From Streptomyces actinomycinicus (GTDB taxonomy: Bacteria; Actinomycetota; Actinomycetes; Streptomycetales; Streptomycetaceae), in NCBI RefSeq assembly GCF_016741775.1, contig NZ_JAERRK010000009.1, positions 186,001 to 250,000 on the forward strand: DNA of 64,000 nt, given 5' to 3'. Under the pieces are notes generated by a model. That model made no database searches. It was not told where the DNA came from and saw nothing but the letters and a program-made list of their open reading frames with translations. The translations under genes and the position numbers were made by a program. Below, one piece after another: positions 41,771 to 55,224 of this stretch (positions are counted from its first letter, which is position 1; each line of letters starts with the position of its first letter).

Positions 41771-43276
41771 TCACTGCTGATGCAGGCCGCGTCCCGCGAG
41801 CGTCAGGAACACCTCGCCCACCGCCTCCGACAGCGTCGGGTGCGCGTGCACGTGCCGGGCCACGTCCGCCGGCTCGGCGTCCCAGCCGACGATCAGCTGG
41901 CCCTCGGCGATCATCTCCGACACGTGCGGGCCGACCAGGTGCACGCCGAGCACCTGCCCGCCGCCGGCCTCGGTCACGACCTTCACCACGCCGCCCTGAC
42001 CGTGCACCATCCCCTTGGCCACGGCCGTCAGCGGCATCGAGTTCACCTCCACCTCGTGCCCGCGCGCGCGTGCCTCCGCCTCGCTCAGCCCGACCGAGGC
42101 GGTCTGCGGCGATGAGTACGTCACCCGGGGCACGGCCGCGTAGTCGACCGGGGCCGTCGGCTGCCCGGCCAGTGTCTCGGCCACCAGCAGACCCTCCGCG
42201 AACGAGGCGTGGGCGAGGCCGAGCGAGGGCGGCGGCAGCAGGTCGCCGACGACGTGGATGCCCGGCACGGCCGTCTCCAGCCGGCTCCAGTCCGCCGGTG
42301 CGACGAACCCCCGCTCGTCCGTCCTCAGGCCGGCCGCGGCCAGCCCGAGGCCCTCGGTCACCGGGGCCCGGCCGACGGCCACCAGCAGCCGCTCGGCCTC
42401 CACGGTCCGGGTCTCGCCCCGCGCGGTCCGTACGCGCGCGCGTACGCCGTCGTCCAGCAGCTCCGCGTCCAGCAGCCGCGCGCCGGTCTGCACGTCGATG
42501 CCCCGCTTCTTCAGGCCGCGCGTCAGATGCCGGCTCACCTCGGTGTCCTCCAGCGGCACGATCCGGTCGGCCGCCTCCACCAGGGTGACCCGCGCGCCCA
42601 TGGACCGGTGGAAGGAGGCGTACTCCACGCCGATCGCGCCACCGCCCAGCACCAGCACGGACTCCGGCAGGCCCGGCGCGAAGAGGGCGTCGTCACTGGT
42701 CACCACGCGCCGCCCGTCGGGCGTGAGCCCCGGGAGCAGGCGCGGGCGCGAGCCGGTCGCGAGCACGAGCGCACGGCGCGCGGTGAGGTCCTGCGCGCCG
42801 GACACGGAGCTGCCGTACCCATCCGGTGTGCTGCTGCCGTGTCCGTGAGGCGCGTTGCCGGCGGGCACGGCCGGCGCACCCTCGGCACGTACGCCCTCCA
42901 CCCGCACCGTGCGCGCGCCCGTCAGCCGTGCGCTGCCCCGTACGACCCGCACGCCCGCGTGCGCGAGATGAGCCTCCACCCCCTTGTGGTTGCGGCGCAC
43001 GATGTCGTCCCGGGTCGCCACCAGCGCCCCCCAGTCGACGCAGTCCACGGTCGCTTTCACGCCCCAGCGCTCACGGGCCTCGGTGATCCCGTCGACCAGT
43101 TCGGCGGCGTGCAGCATCGCCTTGCTCGGGATGCAGCCCCGGTGCAGACACGTGCCGCCCACCTTGTCGCGTTCGACGAGGACGACGTCCAGCCCGAGGG
43201 AGGCCGCGCGCAGGGCGGTGCCGTAGCCGCCGGTGCCACCGCCGATGACGATCACGTCGGATGTGTTGATGGTCAT
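41771..43276 (-). CDS. lpdA: Dihydrolipoyl dehydrogenase
   Basis: A 501-aa FAD disulfide oxidoreductase, the E3 component that reoxidises lipoyl groups of 2-oxoacid dehydrogenases. FAD site VIVIGGGTGGYGTALRAA, redox-active cysteines C43 and C48 in GGTCLHRGCIPSKA, NAD site LVLGGGAIGVEYASF, and the C-terminal catalytic His-Glu in HVHAHPTLSEAVGE. Residues about 129-164 hold an unusual Gly/Ser/His-rich insertion (APHGHGSSTPDGYGSS) between the first FAD segment and the LVLATGS motif. ATG 43276. Divergent from a LysR regulator; no E1/E2 genes are adjacent. Confidence 0.95.
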   Translation of the reverse strand: MTINTSDVIVIGGGTGGYGTALRAASLGLDVVLVERDKVGGTCLHRGCIPSKAMLHAAELVDGITEARERWGVKATVDCVDWGALVATRDDIVRRNHKGVEAHLAHAGVRVVRGSARLTGARTVRVEGVRAEGAPAVPAGNAPHGHGSSTPDGYGSSVSGAQDLTARRALVLATGSRPRLLPGLTPDGRRVVTSDDALFAPGLPESVLVLGGGAIGVEYASFHRSMGARVTLVEAADRIVPLEDTEVSRHLTRGLKKRGIDVQTGARLLDAELLDDGVRARVRTARGETRTVEAERLLVAVGRAPVTEGLGLAAAGLRTDERGFVAPADWSRLETAVPGIHVVGDLLPPPSLGLAHASFAEGLLVAETLAGQPTAPVDYAAVPRVTYSSPQTASVGLSEAEARARGHEVEVNSMPLTAVAKGMVHGQGGVVKVVTEAGGGQVLGVHLVGPHVSEMIAEGQLIVGWDAEPADVARHVHAHPTLSEAVGEVFLTLAGRGLHQQ

Positions 43277-43306
43277 GGCATCAACCCTCCGTCCATCCCT
43301 TGTCAT

Positions 43307-43336
43307 GAGTCCAAGGCAATGTTGTTGTGGAGTCCA
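43307..43336. promoter_or_regulatory. Direct repeat in the lpdA-LysR intergenic region
   Basis: GAGTCCA occurs at 43307-43313 and 43330-43336, within the 88 bp between the divergent lpdA and LysR starts. LysR-type proteins usually bind such short divergent regions; this repeat is a candidate contact site, with no direct support. Confidence 0.3.
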
Positions 43337-43364
43337 TGCACGATCTTCATGGGGGGACGCGGCG

Positions 43365-44306
43365 TTGAGTCTGCGGCAGATGGAGTATTTCGTGACGGTC
43401 GTCCAGGAGGGGTCCTTCACCCGCGCGGCGGACGCCCTGCACGTCACCCAGCCCGCGCTCTCGCACCAGATCAAGGCGCTCGAGAGGTCGGTCGGCGGCA
43501 CCCTGCTGGAGCGCCTGCCCCGGGGCGTACGCCTCACCCCGATGGGGCGCGCGTTCCTGCCGCACGCCGAACTCGCCGTCCGCAGCGCCGCGCAGGCCCG
43601 GCGCGCGGCTCGTGCCGCCGCCGGCGCCGAGGGCGGCGAACTGCACGTGGCGGCCCTGCACTCCGTCGCGGTCGGTGTCCTGCCCGACGTCTTCGCCCGC
43701 TGGCGCACGGCGCGTCCGCAGGTCCTGCTGCGCCTGCACGAGTACGCCACCGCCGAGGCCCTGGAGGACGCCGTGCAGCGCGGCACCGCCGACCTCGCCG
43801 TCGGCCCCGAGCCCCTCGGCCGGCCCGGCACCGTCGTCCGCCTCGGCGAGGAGGAACTCGTCCTCGTCGTGCCGTTCGACGACCGGTTCGCGGGCCGCAC
43901 GACGGTCACGCTCCCCGAACTCGCCGACCGTCCCTGGATCCGGTGCGCCATGGAACCCGTGGTGCACGGCGAACGCTTCCTCGACTGGGCCTGCGGGAAG
44001 GCCGGGTTCCGCCCCCGGACCGCCGTGTGGACCGAGCACACGTCGACGGCCGTGCGCATGGCCGCCGCCGGTGTCGGGGTGTGCACGGCGCCGGCCCACA
44101 TCGTGCGCGGGGCCGTCGGCGAGGACTGCGTGATCCTCAGCCCCGACCCGGCCTGGAGACGCGCCCTGGCCGTCTACGCGCGCGTACCGCCCGCCGGGGC
44201 CGCCGCGGCCTTCGTGGACCTGCTGCGCGCCACGTGGCCGGCCCTGAGGTCCACGGGGCCGTACGAGGAATGCGAGCCGGCCGCGACACCGGCACGGGGA
44301 ACGTGA
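43365..44306 (+). CDS. LysR-family transcriptional regulator
   Basis: A 313-aa regulator. TTG 43365 (TTG AGT CTG CGG CAG ATG) is preferred because the HTH then starts as usual at residue 1: LSLRQMEYFVTVVQEGSFTRAADALHVTQPALSHQIKALERSVGGTLLERLPRGVRLTPMG; GGGGGG lies upstream. The effector domain covers residues about 92-290. Being divergent from lpdA it may control that gene in response to an unknown metabolite. Confidence 0.93.
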   Translation: MSLRQMEYFVTVVQEGSFTRAADALHVTQPALSHQIKALERSVGGTLLERLPRGVRLTPMGRAFLPHAELAVRSAAQARRAARAAAGAEGGELHVAALHSVAVGVLPDVFARWRTARPQVLLRLHEYATAEALEDAVQRGTADLAVGPEPLGRPGTVVRLGEEELVLVVPFDDRFAGRTTVTLPELADRPWIRCAMEPVVHGERFLDWACGKAGFRPRTAVWTEHTSTAVRMAAAGVGVCTAPAHIVRGAVGEDCVILSPDPAWRRALAVYARVPPAGAAAAFVDLLRATWPALRSTGPYEECEPAATPARGT

Positions 44307-44349
44307 ACGTCCCGCTCCCGCAGCCCTCCGCGCCGCTCATTCCGCCACG

Positions 44350-44437
44350 GCCCTCATCCTTCCGTGCCCTCAGTGCTCAGTGGCCTTCAGTGCTTCGCGG
44401 CCCTCAGTGCTCCACGGCCCTCAGTGCTCCGCGCCGC

Positions 44438-44448
<11 letters not shown>
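44350..44448. repeat. 17-bp tandem repeat after the LysR gene
   Basis: Four units of CCCTCAGTGCTCCACGG type lie at 44367-44383, 44384-44400, 44401-44417 and 44418-44434, with more diverged copies on each side. The array runs into the last codons of the convergent treY gene. Confidence 0.88.
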
Positions 44449-46807
<2,359 letters not shown>

Positions 46808-46899
46808 GGGAACCTACGTACCCAGCTAGGCGCGTTTCGTGTCATCGCCGGCCGCCCCGCTCGGCCAGGTGGCCCGCGCCCCCTTACGGCGCCCTTCCC

Positions 46900-48369
46900 T
46901 CACATCCGGGGCGGTTTGCCCCTGCCGAAGAGCCAGACGTCGAACAGCCCGGTCAGGTCCTTGCCGGACTCGGCCTCGCACAGGGCGATGAACTGCCGGG
47001 TGTCGGCGTTGCCGTGCCGGTGCTGCCGGGTCCAGGTGCGGAGGATACGGAAGAAGGTCCTGTCGCCGACGGCTTCGCGCACCTTGTGCACGACCATGGC
47101 GCCGCGTCCGTAGACGGGCGGGTCGGAGACACGCGCCGCGCTCGGCGGATCGCTCGGCGGGAAGGCCCATATGCCTTCGCTCTCGGGGTCCCTGCCGTCG
47201 TAGAAGTCCGCGAAGGTCTCGCCGGTGTCCCGGTCGCCGTGGTCCTCCTCCCACAGCCACTCCGCGTAGGTGGCCAGGCCCTCGCTCAGCCACATGTCCT
47301 TCCACGCGCGGGGGGTGACGGAGTCGCCGAACCACTGGTGCGCCAGCTCGTGCACGAGCAGCACCTCGTCCGGCGCCTCGTCGAAGTACGGCTTGGTCTG
47401 GGTCTCCAGGGCGTAGTCCAGCCCGGGCAGGTGGTCGACGACGGCACCGGCCGAGGAGAAGGGGTAGGGGCCGAAGCGCTTGCTCGCCCAGCCGACGACC
47501 TCGGGCACCGCGTCCACGACGCCGGCGGCGTCCTCGGACTCCTCGGGGTCGACGGCGACGTAGACGGGCAGGTCGTCGTCGGTCCAGCCCTTGTGTATCT
47601 CGAAGTACCCGACCGAGACGTGCGCGAGGTAGGAGGCCATCGGCTCGTCGGTGCGCCAGTGCCAGGTCACCGCGCGGCCCTTGTCCTCCTGCGACACCAG
47701 CGTGCCGTTGGCGACCACGTCGTAGGGGTCGCCGTCCTCGTCCTTGGGCACCGTGACCGTGATGTCGTACGTGGCCTTGTCCGACGGGTGGTGGTTGCCC
47801 GGGAACCAGGTCGTGGAGCCGGTCGGCTCGCCCAGGGCGGTCGCACCGTCGTCGGTCTCGATCCAGCCCTCCCGGCCCCCGTCGTCGCCCCGCAGCGTGC
47901 GGGGGGTGCCGTCGTAGGTGACGACGGTGTCGAAGGTTTCGCCCTTGCGCACCGCCTTCGCCGGCGTCACGATCAGCTCGCCGCCCCTGCGCGCGACGCG
48001 CGCCTCGGCCCCCCGCACCGTGGCGGCACGTACCCGCAGCCCCGTCAGGTCGAGGTCGAAGCGGCTCAGGTCCCGGGTGGCCCGTGCGGTGACGACGGCC
48101 GTGCCCTTCAGGCGGTTGGTCCCGGGCGCGTAGTCCAGCGTCAGCCCGTAGTGCACGACGTCGTAGCCGCCGTTGCCGAGCGAGGGGAACAGCCGGTCAC
48201 CCACGCCGGCCGCGCCCGGCCCGGCGACCGGGGCGGCACCGTCCCCGGGTGCGGAGCCGGTGCAGGACGCCGTCACGGCCAGGAGGAGTGCCGTGGCCGG
48301 AGCCCAGCGGGGCAGCCGGCCCGGGGCGGCCGGGCGGGGCCGGCCGTTGTTCGCTGTGCGAGGTTCCAT
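46900..48369 (-). CDS. M1-family zinc aminopeptidase-like lipoprotein
   Basis: A 489-aa exported protein. The N-terminus is basic, then ATALLLAVTASC with lipobox cysteine C36. The M1 catalytic motif is intact: H340-E341-xx-H344 in LLVHELAHQWFG and E363 18 residues later in MWLSEGLATYAE. The exopeptidase GxMEN motif reads ALETQ, as in several short bacterial members. It lacks the C-terminal helical domain of aminopeptidase N, so it is the short form. ATG 48369. It sits between treY and glgX on the same strand. Confidence 0.93.
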   Translation of the reverse strand: MEPRTANNGRPRPAAPGRLPRWAPATALLLAVTASCTGSAPGDGAAPVAGPGAAGVGDRLFPSLGNGGYDVVHYGLTLDYAPGTNRLKGTAVVTARATRDLSRFDLDLTGLRVRAATVRGAEARVARRGGELIVTPAKAVRKGETFDTVVTYDGTPRTLRGDDGGREGWIETDDGATALGEPTGSTTWFPGNHHPSDKATYDITVTVPKDEDGDPYDVVANGTLVSQEDKGRAVTWHWRTDEPMASYLAHVSVGYFEIHKGWTDDDLPVYVAVDPEESEDAAGVVDAVPEVVGWASKRFGPYPFSSAGAVVDHLPGLDYALETQTKPYFDEAPDEVLLVHELAHQWFGDSVTPRAWKDMWLSEGLATYAEWLWEEDHGDRDTGETFADFYDGRDPESEGIWAFPPSDPPSAARVSDPPVYGRGAMVVHKVREAVGDRTFFRILRTWTRQHRHGNADTRQFIALCEAESGKDLTGLFDVWLFGRGKPPRM

Positions 48370-48493
48370 CTCGTGTCTCCCGTCGAACGCAGGACGCGAG
48401 AGGTCAGAAACCCTGCACTGTCTCTTGGTTGCCTCGAAGGCCGTAAAAGTTTCTTCGCGTGACGACTCCTCGCAGGGTGGAACGCCGGATTCG

Positions 48494-50602
<2,109 letters not shown>

Positions 50603-50799
50603 GGATACGACTCTCCCAGGTGTGCCGCGCGTCCGGGGGGTGTTGGCCCCCGAGTCTTGTCCGAAACCGACGCAACCTCCCGCCGTTCATGAACCTCTTA
50701 CCCATCGACCAGTGCGCACGGCGGTTCTGGTACCCGCCGTGCGCCGAACCAGCGGGGCACCTACGTACTCCCGGGGACCAGGGGGAGCAGGGGGAAGAA

Positions 50800-51615
50800 G
50801 TGCGCGAGAAAGTCCACCGCCATCTGGGCAAAGTCCTGGCCGGTGCGGCCCTCGCGGCGGTGGGGACCGCCGCGATGGTCGCGGTCACACTGCCGGGTTC
50901 CGCGGGGGCGGACGAGTCCGGCGGGTCCGGGAACGGTGGTACGCAGGCCGCCCAGCGGTCGGGGCAGGGACCGGACGCCGTCCCGCCGGGTGTCGTGGAG
51001 CAGGCGCCCGCCGACGCGGAGCAGGGCACGGGCCGTGACCCGCTGACCGGCGACGAGACGGGGCGGGTCGAGCGGATCGCCCTGGCCGGGCAGTTGTCGG
51101 CCACGGCCCGCGACGTCGACGGCGGCCGCGGTCCGCAGCGCCTGAGCGTCGACCTCGCCGAACCGGAGGCCGCCGAGGCCGACGACCCGGACGCGCCGCG
51201 CCGGGCCGACGTGACCTTCTACGACTACAAGACCGACACGCTCGTCACCAAGACCGTCAACCTGAAGACCGGGAAGGTCGAGCACACCGGCACCCAGCGC
51301 GGTGTCCAGCCGCCGCCGAGCCGCGCCGAGAACACCGAGGCGGCCAGGATCCTGATCGCCGGCCCGCTCGGCGCGGGCCTCAAGGCGGACTACAAGGACG
51401 CCACCGGCAAGGAACTCACCTCGCCGGACCAGCTGGAGCTGACCGGTGGCGTCTACGAGGCCTCGCCGGGCGCCCAGCCCGCGGTGCTGGACGACTGCGG
51501 GGTGCACCGGTGCGTCCGGCTGTTCTCCAAGGTGAAGAACGGACCGTGGATCGACACCAGGGACCTGGTGATCGACCTGAGCGCCCGCAAGACCGCCGCT
51601 CTCGACCGCAGCTGA
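50800..51615 (+). CDS. Secreted protein of unknown function, partner of the amine-oxidase homologue
   Basis: A 271-aa protein from GTG 50800 after GGGGGAAG. The signal peptide is VREKVHRHLGKVLAGAALAAVGTAAMVAVTLPGSAGA (about 37 residues). The mature part has an acidic Gly-rich lead, then a beta-rich domain (ADVTFYDYKTDTLVTKTVNLKTGKVEHT) that resembles the N-terminal small domains of copper amine oxidases, and two cysteines near the end (DDCGVHRCVRLF). It is 53 bp upstream of the amine-oxidase homologue in the same direction, so the two are likely expressed together. Confidence 0.75.
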   Translation: MREKVHRHLGKVLAGAALAAVGTAAMVAVTLPGSAGADESGGSGNGGTQAAQRSGQGPDAVPPGVVEQAPADAEQGTGRDPLTGDETGRVERIALAGQLSATARDVDGGRGPQRLSVDLAEPEAAEADDPDAPRRADVTFYDYKTDTLVTKTVNLKTGKVEHTGTQRGVQPPPSRAENTEAARILIAGPLGAGLKADYKDATGKELTSPDQLELTGGVYEASPGAQPAVLDDCGVHRCVRLFSKVKNGPWIDTRDLVIDLSARKTAALDRS

Positions 51616-51668
51616 CGGGCCGCAGCCCGCCTTCCCACCCGAACCTCCGGCAAGGGAGTCACCTCTTC

Positions 51669-53012
51669 ATGCCCGAAAAGCACCTGCCCGGCGCAGTCCG
51701 GCCGCGAGCCGCCGGCCGTGCCGCCCGCAAGAGCGCGGCCGTCGGACTGACCCTGGCCGCGCTGGCCGCCGGCGCCACGACGGCCGCCGGTCCGGCCGCG
51801 GCCCGGCCGCAGACCGCGCCCGCGGCCGCCCCCGGCTGCAGCGCCGCCTACCGGATCGAGCAGAAGCTGTCCACCGGAACGACCTGGCGCATGTGCTGGC
51901 GCTACGACAGCAAGGCCGGCCTGGTCCTGGAGAACGTCTCCTACCAGCCCAAGGGCGAAGCCAAGCCGATCAAGGTCCTCAACAGCGCCAGACTCGGCCA
52001 GATCCACGTGCCGTACGACGACGGCAAGCACGAGTACTCCGACCTCACGGGCCAGGACTTCGCGCAGGAACTGCAGGAGCTGGCACCCGGCGAGTGCCCC
52101 GGCGGCACCATCAAGACCGTCCGCGTCCCGGACGGGGACCCGCGCCACCCGAACGTCAAGGGCCTGTGCACCACCACCCGTTCGCGGGGCCACGCCTACC
52201 GCATGCACGACTTCCAGTCGGACAAGGCGTACCAGGAGCAGGGCAAGGACCTGCTGGTCTACACGGTCAACCAGGTCGGCTGGTACGAGTACATCACCGA
52301 GTGGCGCTTCCAGGACGACGGCACCGTCCACATGAACGTCGGCGCCACCGGCAGCCTCTCCTGGGAGGACTACAACGCCCAGGACGGCCGCGGCTGGCCC
52401 ATCGGCAAGGGCGCCAGGGACTACTCCACCAGCCACAGCCACAACGTCTTCTGGCGGCTGGACTTCGGCCTCGACGGCTCGTCCCGGACGAAGGTCGAGC
52501 AGTACGACTCGACGGTCAGTGCGCCCTCCGGCCGTCAGGAGGGCCCGACCGCCAGGACGACCCGCACCAAGGTGACCAAGGAACTGGCCGGCGACTACAA
52601 GACCTACCGCTGGTGGCGGGTGGTCAGCGCGACCGGCAAGAACAAGGACGGGCACGCGCGTTCGTACGAGCTGGTCCCCGGGCCCACCACCCGGTACCCG
52701 GGCCGTAGCTACACCAAGCACGACATGTACGTCACCGAGTACAACAAGTGCGAGCTGTTCGCCAGCAACAACCCCCTGTGCGCGCAAAACTACCCGAAGT
52801 CCGTCGACAAGTGGGTCGGCGGCCAGTCCCTCACCCACCCGGTGGTCTGGATGAACGTCGGCTTCCACCACATCGCCCGGGACGAGGACCAGCAGCCCAT
52901 GCCGGTGCACTGGCAGGGCTTCTCCATCGCCCCGCGGGACGTCACGGCTATGAATCCGCTCACTCCCAAGGATCTCGCATGGCAGAACGGTCACTGGGAA
53001 TGGCGTAGTTGA
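51669..53012 (+). CDS. Secreted copper amine oxidase-like protein (catalytic domain only)
   Basis: A 447-aa exported protein from ATG 51669 with a long, twin-arginine-poor signal (RKSAAVGLTLAALAAGATTAAGPAAA). The mature part matches only the large catalytic domain of copper amine oxidases. Copper ligands are present: H256-x-H258 (STSHSHNVFWRLDFGLDG) and H400/H401 (VVWMNVGFHHIARDED), followed by PMPVHWQGFSI. The cofactor motif, normally N-Y-D/E-Y with Tyr oxidised to topaquinone, reads W-Y-E-Y (205-208) within VGWYEYITEWRF. It may still form the cofactor, or have another copper role. Confidence 0.85.
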   Translation: MPEKHLPGAVRPRAAGRAARKSAAVGLTLAALAAGATTAAGPAAARPQTAPAAAPGCSAAYRIEQKLSTGTTWRMCWRYDSKAGLVLENVSYQPKGEAKPIKVLNSARLGQIHVPYDDGKHEYSDLTGQDFAQELQELAPGECPGGTIKTVRVPDGDPRHPNVKGLCTTTRSRGHAYRMHDFQSDKAYQEQGKDLLVYTVNQVGWYEYITEWRFQDDGTVHMNVGATGSLSWEDYNAQDGRGWPIGKGARDYSTSHSHNVFWRLDFGLDGSSRTKVEQYDSTVSAPSGRQEGPTARTTRTKVTKELAGDYKTYRWWRVVSATGKNKDGHARSYELVPGPTTRYPGRSYTKHDMYVTEYNKCELFASNNPLCAQNYPKSVDKWVGGQSLTHPVVWMNVGFHHIARDEDQQPMPVHWQGFSIAPRDVTAMNPLTPKDLAWQNGHWEWRS

Positions 53013-53108
53013 GCCGAGGAGTCGGGAAACCGACCTGTCCATCCGGCTGCACCGCCGACCGCTTGCGGAGTACCCTTCCTTGATCGTTGAGACGGGGAAG
53101 GCCCGGCG

Positions 53109-54365
53109 GTGGAAGGCGGTGCACGGGTGGGCTCGGGAGGGCTGGAGCTACCTCCTGGTGACGAGGGTCACGAGGGGAACTCCACAGACGTCCCGCCCGG
53201 CGCGGTGTCCCTGGCCCGGCCGATGGACGCGGGTTCCATCGGGCCGGAGCTGGACTGGGACGCCGACGCCTGGCGTGAGGTGCGCACCCGCGCCCAGCGG
53301 GCCGGCCGGGCCTACATCTGGCTGAACCTCGTCGAACAACGGCTGCGCGCGGTCGTGGCCGCCGTGCTGCGCCCCATCTACGAACCCGTGCACGGCGACG
53401 AGTGGGTGGTGGCCGCGGCCGGGCCGGCCGGGCAGGAGTGGGTGCAGCGCGCGGTCGCGGTGCGCGAAGTGAGCCGCCGCAAGGGCTACTTGCTCGACCC
53501 GGCCGACGACAACGTGCTCAGCTTCCTCACCCTGCCCCAGCTGCGCGAGCTGATGGTGCAGCACTGGCCGTGCTTCGAACCGTACTTCGACGAGCGCCGG
53601 GACCTCGAACTCGCCCTGGACGAGCTGGAGGTCACCCGCAACGTCGTCTCCCGCAACCGGGCCCTGTCCGAGGCGGTCCTCGGCCAGGCCGAGCGGGCCT
53701 CGGCCCGGCTGCTGGAGATGCTGGGCGCGGGCGGTGACGTGCCCTCCGCGCGCAGGCTGCCCGCCGACGCCGTGGAGGACCTGGTCGGCGACCGGTACGC
53801 CGACGTCGTCGCCGTCCACTCCGACCGGGTGCGGCTGCTGCGCCAGTTCCCGGCCGAGGACATCTTCGGCGGTGCCCGCCGCCTCGACGCCATCGGCATC
53901 GGTCTCAACCTGCTGGTGCAGAACTTCTCCGGGCGGCGCCTGGTCCGGCTCGCCGAGTCCGGCTGCCGGGTACGGCTGCTCTTCCTCAACCCGGCCTCCA
54001 GCTCGGTCAAGCGCCGCGAGCGCGAACTCGGGATGAAGCGGGGCGAACTGGGCCGCTCGGTCGAGATGAACATCCTGCACATGCGCCGGGTGCGGTCCCG
54101 GCTGCGCGACCCGGGTGCCTTCGAGATCCAGGTGTACGACGAGACGCCCCGCTTCACCGCCTACCTCGTGGACGGCGACGGCGCCGACGGTGTCGCCGTG
54201 GTGCAGTCCTATCTGCGCGGGGCGCGGGGGATGGAGTCGCCGGTCCTGGTGCTGCGCAACGGCAGCCGGCTGGTCAAGGCGGACGAAGTGGGCGAATCCG
54301 GGCTTTTCCCTACATACCGCGAGGAATTCGAGCTGACCTGGGCGGATTCGCGTCCGGTGTCCTGA
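53109..54365 (+). CDS. SAV2148-type HEPN domain protein
   Basis: A 418-aa cytoplasmic protein. GTG 53109 is preceded by GGGGAAG at 8 bp; GTG 53127 (VGSGGLELPPGDEGHEGNS) is an alternative that matches the start of homologues as I recall them. The central part (about 50-215) is the helical HEPN-like region named after SAV2148. Residues about 230-410 (FGGARRLDAIGIGLNLLVQNF, RVRLLFLNPASSS, FEIQVYDETPRFTAYLVDGD) resemble the PLD-like/DUF5919 domain of actinobacterial regulators. Function unknown; an RNA-processing role is a family-level guess. Confidence 0.85.
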   Translation: MEGGARVGSGGLELPPGDEGHEGNSTDVPPGAVSLARPMDAGSIGPELDWDADAWREVRTRAQRAGRAYIWLNLVEQRLRAVVAAVLRPIYEPVHGDEWVVAAAGPAGQEWVQRAVAVREVSRRKGYLLDPADDNVLSFLTLPQLRELMVQHWPCFEPYFDERRDLELALDELEVTRNVVSRNRALSEAVLGQAERASARLLEMLGAGGDVPSARRLPADAVEDLVGDRYADVVAVHSDRVRLLRQFPAEDIFGGARRLDAIGIGLNLLVQNFSGRRLVRLAESGCRVRLLFLNPASSSVKRRERELGMKRGELGRSVEMNILHMRRVRSRLRDPGAFEIQVYDETPRFTAYLVDGDGADGVAVVQSYLRGARGMESPVLVLRNGSRLVKADEVGESGLFPTYREEFELTWADSRPVS

Positions 54366-54467
54366 GCCGTTCCCGCGCGGAAGCGGAAGGTGGCCCTCGG
54401 ATTGTCAGTGCCGCGTGCGAAGGTGGAGCCCACTGGGGGAAAGCACCACCAAGAAGGGGGGCCGCCC

Positions 54468-55193
54468 ATGGGCTGGCACCGGGAGCTGCTGATCGGCTTC
54501 GACCTGGAGACCACCGGGACCGATCCGCACGAGGCGCGCATCGTCACGGGTGCCGTGATCGAGGTCAGGGCCGGTGAGCCCATGGGACACCGGGAGTGGC
54601 TGGCCGATCCCGGCGTGGAGATCCCGGCCGACGCCGTGGCGGTGCACGGCATCAGCAACGAACGCGCGGCCGCGGAGGGCCGCCCGGCCGACCAGGTGGC
54701 CGACGCCATCGCCGACGTCCTGGTCTCCTACTGGACGACGGGCGTTCCCGTCGTCGCCTACAACGCGGCCTTCGACCTCACCCTGCTCTCCGCCGAGCTG
54801 CGCCGCCACGGCCTGCCGTCCCTGGCCGACCGGCTGGGCGGCGCCCCCTGCGGCCCGGTCATCGACCCTTACACGATCGACCGCCGGGTCGACCGCTACC
54901 GCCGCGGCAAGCGGAACCTGGAGGCGGTCTGCGCCGAGTACGGCATAGTCCTCGACGCCGCCCACGACGCCTCGGCCGACGCCCTGGCCGCGGCACGGCT
55001 CGCGTCCGCGATAGCCGACCGCCACCCGAAGATCGCGTCCCTGGGCCCCGCGGAACTGCACCGGCGGCAGATCGAGTGGTACGCGGACTGGGCGGCGGAC
55101 TTCCAGGCCTTCCTGCGGCGCAAGGGCGATGCGGAAGCCGTGGTGGACGGCACGTGGCCGCTCCGGGGCCTGACCGAGACTCAGCCCGTGTAG
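54468..55193 (+). CDS. DEDDh 3'-5' exonuclease (DnaQ-like)
   Basis: A 241-aa exonuclease from ATG 54468, chosen because AAGAAGGGGGG lies just upstream. Exo I: FDLETTGTDP with D12 and E14; Exo II: VVAYNAAFDLTLL; Exo III: HDASADALAAARLA. HGIS within VAVHGISNERA fits the epsilon-type family. Such stand-alone DnaQ-fold proteins proofread or trim nucleic acids. No polymerase gene is nearby. It converges with an APH-like kinase gene, stops 31 bp apart. Confidence 0.93.
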   Translation: MGWHRELLIGFDLETTGTDPHEARIVTGAVIEVRAGEPMGHREWLADPGVEIPADAVAVHGISNERAAAEGRPADQVADAIADVLVSYWTTGVPVVAYNAAFDLTLLSAELRRHGLPSLADRLGGAPCGPVIDPYTIDRRVDRYRRGKRNLEAVCAEYGIVLDAAHDASADALAAARLASAIADRHPKIASLGPAELHRRQIEWYADWAADFQAFLRRKGDAEAVVDGTWPLRGLTETQPV

Positions 55194-55224
55194 GTGCCCG
55201 GGCCGGCGCCGGGCGCGCCGTCCG

